Assembly: GCA_964392365.1 (NCBI GenBank)
Contig: CAYMPH010000001.1
Span: 372,001 to 436,000, forward strand
Length of the DNA: 64,000 nucleotides
Origin: CAYMPH01 sp964392365
Lineage (GTDB): Bacteria; Spirochaetota; UBA4802; UBA5550
Direction of reading: 5' to 3'
Positions 61,801-64,000 of the stretch are shown in pieces (positions within the stretch are counted from its first letter, which is position 1; each line of letters starts with the position of its first letter). Below the pieces are notes generated by a model. It saw only the letters and a list, made by a program, of their open reading frames with translations, searched no databases and was not told the origin of the DNA. The translations under genes were made by a program, and so were the position numbers.

Positions 61801-62285
61801 TATTCAACGCACATTTCAATAATTGCATCAAGAGGATATTCTTCGCCTATATTCAGAACCTGTCCTCTTTTCATTAAAAAATCTTTCGAAGGCAGATATC
61901 TTATGTATGATTCTACTGTTGTAATTATAACATAAGGCTGGCCTGATAATATTTTATATAGAGAAGTTATTCTTTCTTTTTCGGTTTTTTCTGAAGCTGA
62001 AACAAATTCATACGGCAGCGTGTCCCACGAGGGTAGAGTCAATATGCTGTTATCATCTAAAAAGCATGAAATATCCAGAGACAATTCCTGCATTTTCAGT
62101 GAATTTTCAGTTATTACAACAATCTGCCTATTTGATATTTTAAATAATGAAGAAATAATAAGGGCTATTGAAGACGGAGCTATCCCCTCGATATAAACAG
62201 GTAACTGTTTTTTTTTTAAAGCGGCATTAAGTTCTGAAAATTCTTCCGATCTGGAAAATTTTTCAGCTAAAGTTCTTAACAGCAT
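58860..62285 (-). CDS. mfd: Transcription-repair coupling factor
   Basis: Mfd removes RNA polymerase stalled at lesions and recruits UvrA. The 1141-residue protein has the N-terminal UvrB-homology part, the RNA-polymerase-interacting (CarD-like) domain with GDYIVHINHGIGVFRGIERM near 475, and the RecG-like helicase. Walker A GDVGFGKTE is at about 629-637, followed by DEEQKFGVKHKEQL, TATPIPRTLHMSLAG and the TRG motif region QLYQLKGRVGRS. The C-terminal UvrA-masking domain follows. It is of full length and cotranscribed with its neighbours. Confidence 0.96.
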   Translation of the reverse strand: MLLRTLAEKFSRSEEFSELNAALKKKQLPVYIEGIAPSSIALIISSLFKISNRQIVVITENSLKMQELSLDISCFLDDNSILTLPSWDTLPYEFVSASEKTEKERITSLYKILSGQPYVIITTVESYIRYLPSKDFLMKRGQVLNIGEEYPLDAIIEMCVEYGYTREMRVEAYGHFSVKGGILDIFLPSHENPVRLDFFGDTLESIRTFDMTTQVSSDKLETVTIYPRKELVLLQSEKKKLLEKLKKSAAEKMDLPDAIIEQIGSGVITDIPGIEDIFHLAIKPASLSSYFNDDSITVLCEPIQLRTKQKTIEKIFSELYERKKKTTLCLLPGELINPVEYETAESRSINLQVFTSNAGAINWQLRSIPNFHGKISDVRKYISEKIESGWKIFFSTGFEGQARRLFDLFSELNPSSSFENPNPENNLNIVITPYSEGLEIIKEKLILLTDHEIFGKSYRKRKSFKSRKSRPIESFLDLKTGDYIVHINHGIGVFRGIERMTAAGIERDFLLSEYADGDKLYVPLDQINLIQKYIGLEGKAPRIDVLGKKSAWNRIKDKVRESVEEIARELVEIYSRRAALKGYQFPPDTLWQEEFESLFEYEETPDQITAIEDVKDDMENVKPMDRLVCGDVGFGKTEVAIRAAFKAVMAGRQAAILVPTTVLCMQHFRTFTRRFENYPIKIEMISRFRTQSEVTKIKSDLAEGSIDIIIGTHAILSKDIKIKNLGLLIIDEEQKFGVKHKEQLKKFRTLIDVLTLTATPIPRTLHMSLAGIRDLTIISTPPENRQAIDTYVMEENPDILRSAILAEIERDGQAFYIHNRVQNIEAQAEMLRKLVPEATFCTAHGQLEEDHLEDIIIDFMNKKYDILVCTTIIESGVDIPNVNTIIINRADTFGLSQLYQLKGRVGRSTRKAYAYLFYPKHTALTEEAQKRLQVISEYSELGSGFKIAMKDLEIRGSGNIIGKEQSGNIMEVGFDLYTQMLEDAVRKLKGEKPSSLFRTPVFIKTDFYIPDEYISDERQKIEFYKRFESCESEEEVLNLKAEMQDRFGNSPPIVDILIDLEIIRAIASSKFIEEILEDSSKIKITLSKNSIIDIQKILTEIKNNRRLVIDPRNSSILLLTPSENSTEKKLSELKKLLQQIS

Positions 62286-62312
62286 TTAATGGCTGTCCTT
62301 GAAAATATTAAT

Positions 62313-63209
62313 TTAAAAATTATTCGGATTAAGTATATATGCATTTAGAATTTTCAAATCGTCGAGAATATCCTCAATTTCTGAAATTGTATTGTTTAAA
62401 GAAACCTGGGCATCATTAAAAGCCTGGCGTTCTCCGGGGGTTTTATTTTTTATAATGTCCTGATCTCTGGATAATAAAAATTCTTTCAGTTTTTTTATTG
62501 CCTTGTTTAGGTTGGTGTATAAATTTTTTATGGTTTGATACATTTCATAGGTATATATAAATTTCATCATTCTTTCAGCATCCGACTTGAAAGCATCTAT
62601 CATGTGAGAATAGCTTTTATCAATTTTTGATTGATAATATGTGATAGATCTTGGATAGCTAATAAGTTCCTTCTGGTAATTTTCAATTTTATCTATATTC
62701 TGTCCGCCTTCAATATCAATGCCTCTGAAGATTTCATCAAGTTCACTGTTTTCATGTTTGCTGGTTTTTAAAACAATGTTGGAATTTTTAATGTTGGATT
62801 CAATACCTTTTAGTCTGTTTTTATGCGTGATCAGAAGTTCTATGGTTTCTTTAATAAATTTATCGGAATTAAAATTCGATACGGCTTTTTCGAAACTCTC
62901 TTCATCAAGTTCATCTTCATTGGTATTATTATCTGAATCATCAGTTGAATCAGATTTATTTTTTTCGAGATTATTTTCTGAGACAGTGCTGTTCTTTTTT
63001 GATTTTAAAATATTAATCTGGTGAAGTGCAGCTTCATTTGAATCAGCTCTGATAATTTTTATAATTTCAATTTTTTTAATAATTTTATCATATCGGAGTC
63101 CGAAAATATTTCCTTTCTTATCTATAAATCTTTTATTCAGATCGTAGACGGAAATTTTTGAAGTATCAATATCAGTAATATCTGCAATTTTTATATAAAT
63201 ATTCTTCAT
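62313..63209 (-). CDS. Coiled-coil protein of unknown function
   Basis: A 298-residue protein without a signal peptide. Residues about 80-110 are Asp/Asn/Glu-rich low complexity. The rest is mostly helical with heptad-like stretches (IELLITHKNRLKGIESNIKN, LYTNLNKAIKKLKEFLLS). I do not recognise the family. Its start is 2 bases after the PilZ gene stop and its stop 27 bases before mfd, so it is made with both. It may be the effector partner of the PilZ protein (inference). Confidence 0.7.
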   Translation of the reverse strand: MKNIYIKIADITDIDTSKISVYDLNKRFIDKKGNIFGLRYDKIIKKIEIIKIIRADSNEAALHQINILKSKKNSTVSENNLEKNKSDSTDDSDNNTNEDELDEESFEKAVSNFNSDKFIKETIELLITHKNRLKGIESNIKNSNIVLKTSKHENSELDEIFRGIDIEGGQNIDKIENYQKELISYPRSITYYQSKIDKSYSHMIDAFKSDAERMMKFIYTYEMYQTIKNLYTNLNKAIKKLKEFLLSRDQDIIKNKTPGERQAFNDAQVSLNNTISEIEDILDDLKILNAYILNPNNF

Positions 63210-63211
63210 AA

Positions 63212-63604
63212 TTAATTTATAATAACTTTAATATCCTCTTCGCAGAGATCACACATCGGTTCATGTAATTCAACAGCAATATATGAATCGCCATGAGATG
63301 AAAACTGTGAGAATTTTTTGGCAAGCTCTGACGGGTTATTCACCAGCAGTCCTGTTCTTACTACTTTCCCGCTAGAGTTTGTAACAGCTTTTTTTATTTT
63401 ATATTTCGCTTTTATTGTCGCTTTTACTGAAACTCTTTCATTTGATATCAGAAAAAATCCGCCTTTACTGATATCTAAAATAAATCCTTTCCCTTTAACC
63501 GGAACTGTAAGATCAATATCTGTATCATCAGGAGTTTGTTCATAGATTTCTATTTCTGCTTTTATATTACACGAATATCTTGGATATTTTCTTTTGTCGG
63601 ACAT
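63212..63604 (-). CDS. PilZ domain protein
   Basis: A 130-residue single-domain PilZ protein, predicted to bind cyclic di-GMP. The RxxxR box is RKYPR (Arg5, Arg9), and the second box is LDISKGG (Asp44, Ser46, Gly48-49), matching (D/N)xSxxG. It is the first gene of a minus-strand operon with the coiled-coil gene and mfd. It diverges from pyrG. Confidence 0.85.
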   Translation of the reverse strand: MSDKRKYPRYSCNIKAEIEIYEQTPDDTDIDLTVPVKGKGFILDISKGGFFLISNERVSVKATIKAKYKIKKAVTNSSGKVVRTGLLVNNPSELAKKFSQFSSHGDSYIAVELHEPMCDLCEEDIKVIIN

Positions 63605-63769
63605 ATAAGCCTCTCAAATATTTTTTGGAAAATGGTTACTTCCGCAGCTTAATTAGAATAATTTATTGTGATTTTAATGTCAAGTCTTGTTTTTTTTATA
63701 GTTTATTAAATTTCTTGACTTGCCTTTTGAATATAAAAAAATAGGAAAAACTGTAAGTGAGGGTGTTTT

Positions 63770-64000
63770 ATGAATGAAAAAACAAAATTTGTTTTTGTAT
63801 CCGGCGGTGTATGTTCTTCACTCGGAAAAGGAATTTCAGTTGCTTCACTTGGGCTTTTACTTGAAGGCCACGGATTTAAAATTTCTGTAATTAAAATGGA
63901 TCCATATATTAATATTGATCCGGGTACTATGAGTCCTTTTCAGCACGGCGAGGTTTATGTGACCGAAGATGGGGCTGAAACAGATCTCGATCTTGGCTAT
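63770..64000 (+). CDS. pyrG: CTP synthase (N-terminal part)
   Basis: CTP synthase aminates UTP to CTP using glutamine. Only the first 77 residues are in the window: FVFVSGGVCSSLGKGISVAS with the P-loop-like GGVxSSLGKG, then KMDPYINIDPGTMSPFQHGE and VTEDGAETDLDLG, all diagnostic. The usual Val after GGV is Cys here. GAGGGTG lies before the ATG. A TTGACT at 63715 is upstream, but no well-spaced -10 is seen. Confidence 0.96.
   Translation, partial: MNEKTKFVFVSGGVCSSLGKGISVASLGLLLEGHGFKISVIKMDPYINIDPGTMSPFQHGEVYVTEDGAETDLDLGY

Noticed and set aside
1..64000. CRISPR arrays, rRNA genes, prophage or integrative elements
   Set aside because: I saw no regularly spaced repeats, no rRNA sequence, no integrase or phage genes; the only mobile element is the RAYT unit.

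Overview
The window comes from an AT-rich, diderm bacterium. It encodes many predicted lipoproteins, small outer-membrane beta-barrel-like proteins, a SurA-like periplasmic factor and an RlpA septal protein. Menaquinone would be made by the futalosine route (mqnC, mqnD, mqnB and the final methyltransferase are here). Relaxed lipobox sequences, a DUF2225 protein, a WG-repeat protein and an Asn at the RpoB position equivalent to E. coli S531 (reported for spirochaetes) make a spirochaete or near relative my best guess. This is an inference, not a proof.

Layout. 1-8.8 kb: end of mqnC, ubiE, an exported protein-L-isoaspartate methyltransferase, a YwaF-like membrane protein whose tail runs into a RAYT transposon with inverted ends, the rdgB-nth pair (minus), a sensor kinase with a nearby single-domain response regulator, and a degT-queD pair (minus). 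The DegT protein lacks the PLP lysine. 9-10.4 kb: rlpA and tRNA-Thr(GGT).

10.4-40.3 kb: one nearly unbroken transcription/translation block of about 30 kb: rpmG-secE-nusG-rplKAJL-rpoBC-rpsLG-fusA-tuf, then S10, spc and alpha genes through rplQ. Internal hairpins follow rplL, rpsG and tuf, and a strong bidirectional terminator closes it. rpmG and rpmJ are short and easily missed.

40.3-49.8 kb: an unknown secreted protein, DUF2225-truA, a beta-barrel/lipoprotein pair, then a tight five-gene operon lysC-ddl-HAD-mqnD-mqnB joining aspartate/cell-wall and menaquinone enzymes.

49.9-51.5 kb holds the most interesting signal. A hemerythrin is followed by a short membrane protein whose frame continues through an in-frame TGA into a Cys-containing tail. 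The tail's own stop overlaps the next ATG (ATGA), and a hairpin with a G-U apical loop lies just after the TGA. This looks like an unannotated small selenoprotein. A lipoprotein and a rhodanese lipoprotein follow.

51.8-64 kb: a protein with about 21 WG repeats, a YhhN protein, a SRPBCC protein, a beta-barrel protein, a lipoprotein/FlgO-like pair (minus), a PilZ-unknown-mfd-SurA-like operon (minus), and the start of pyrG at the right edge.
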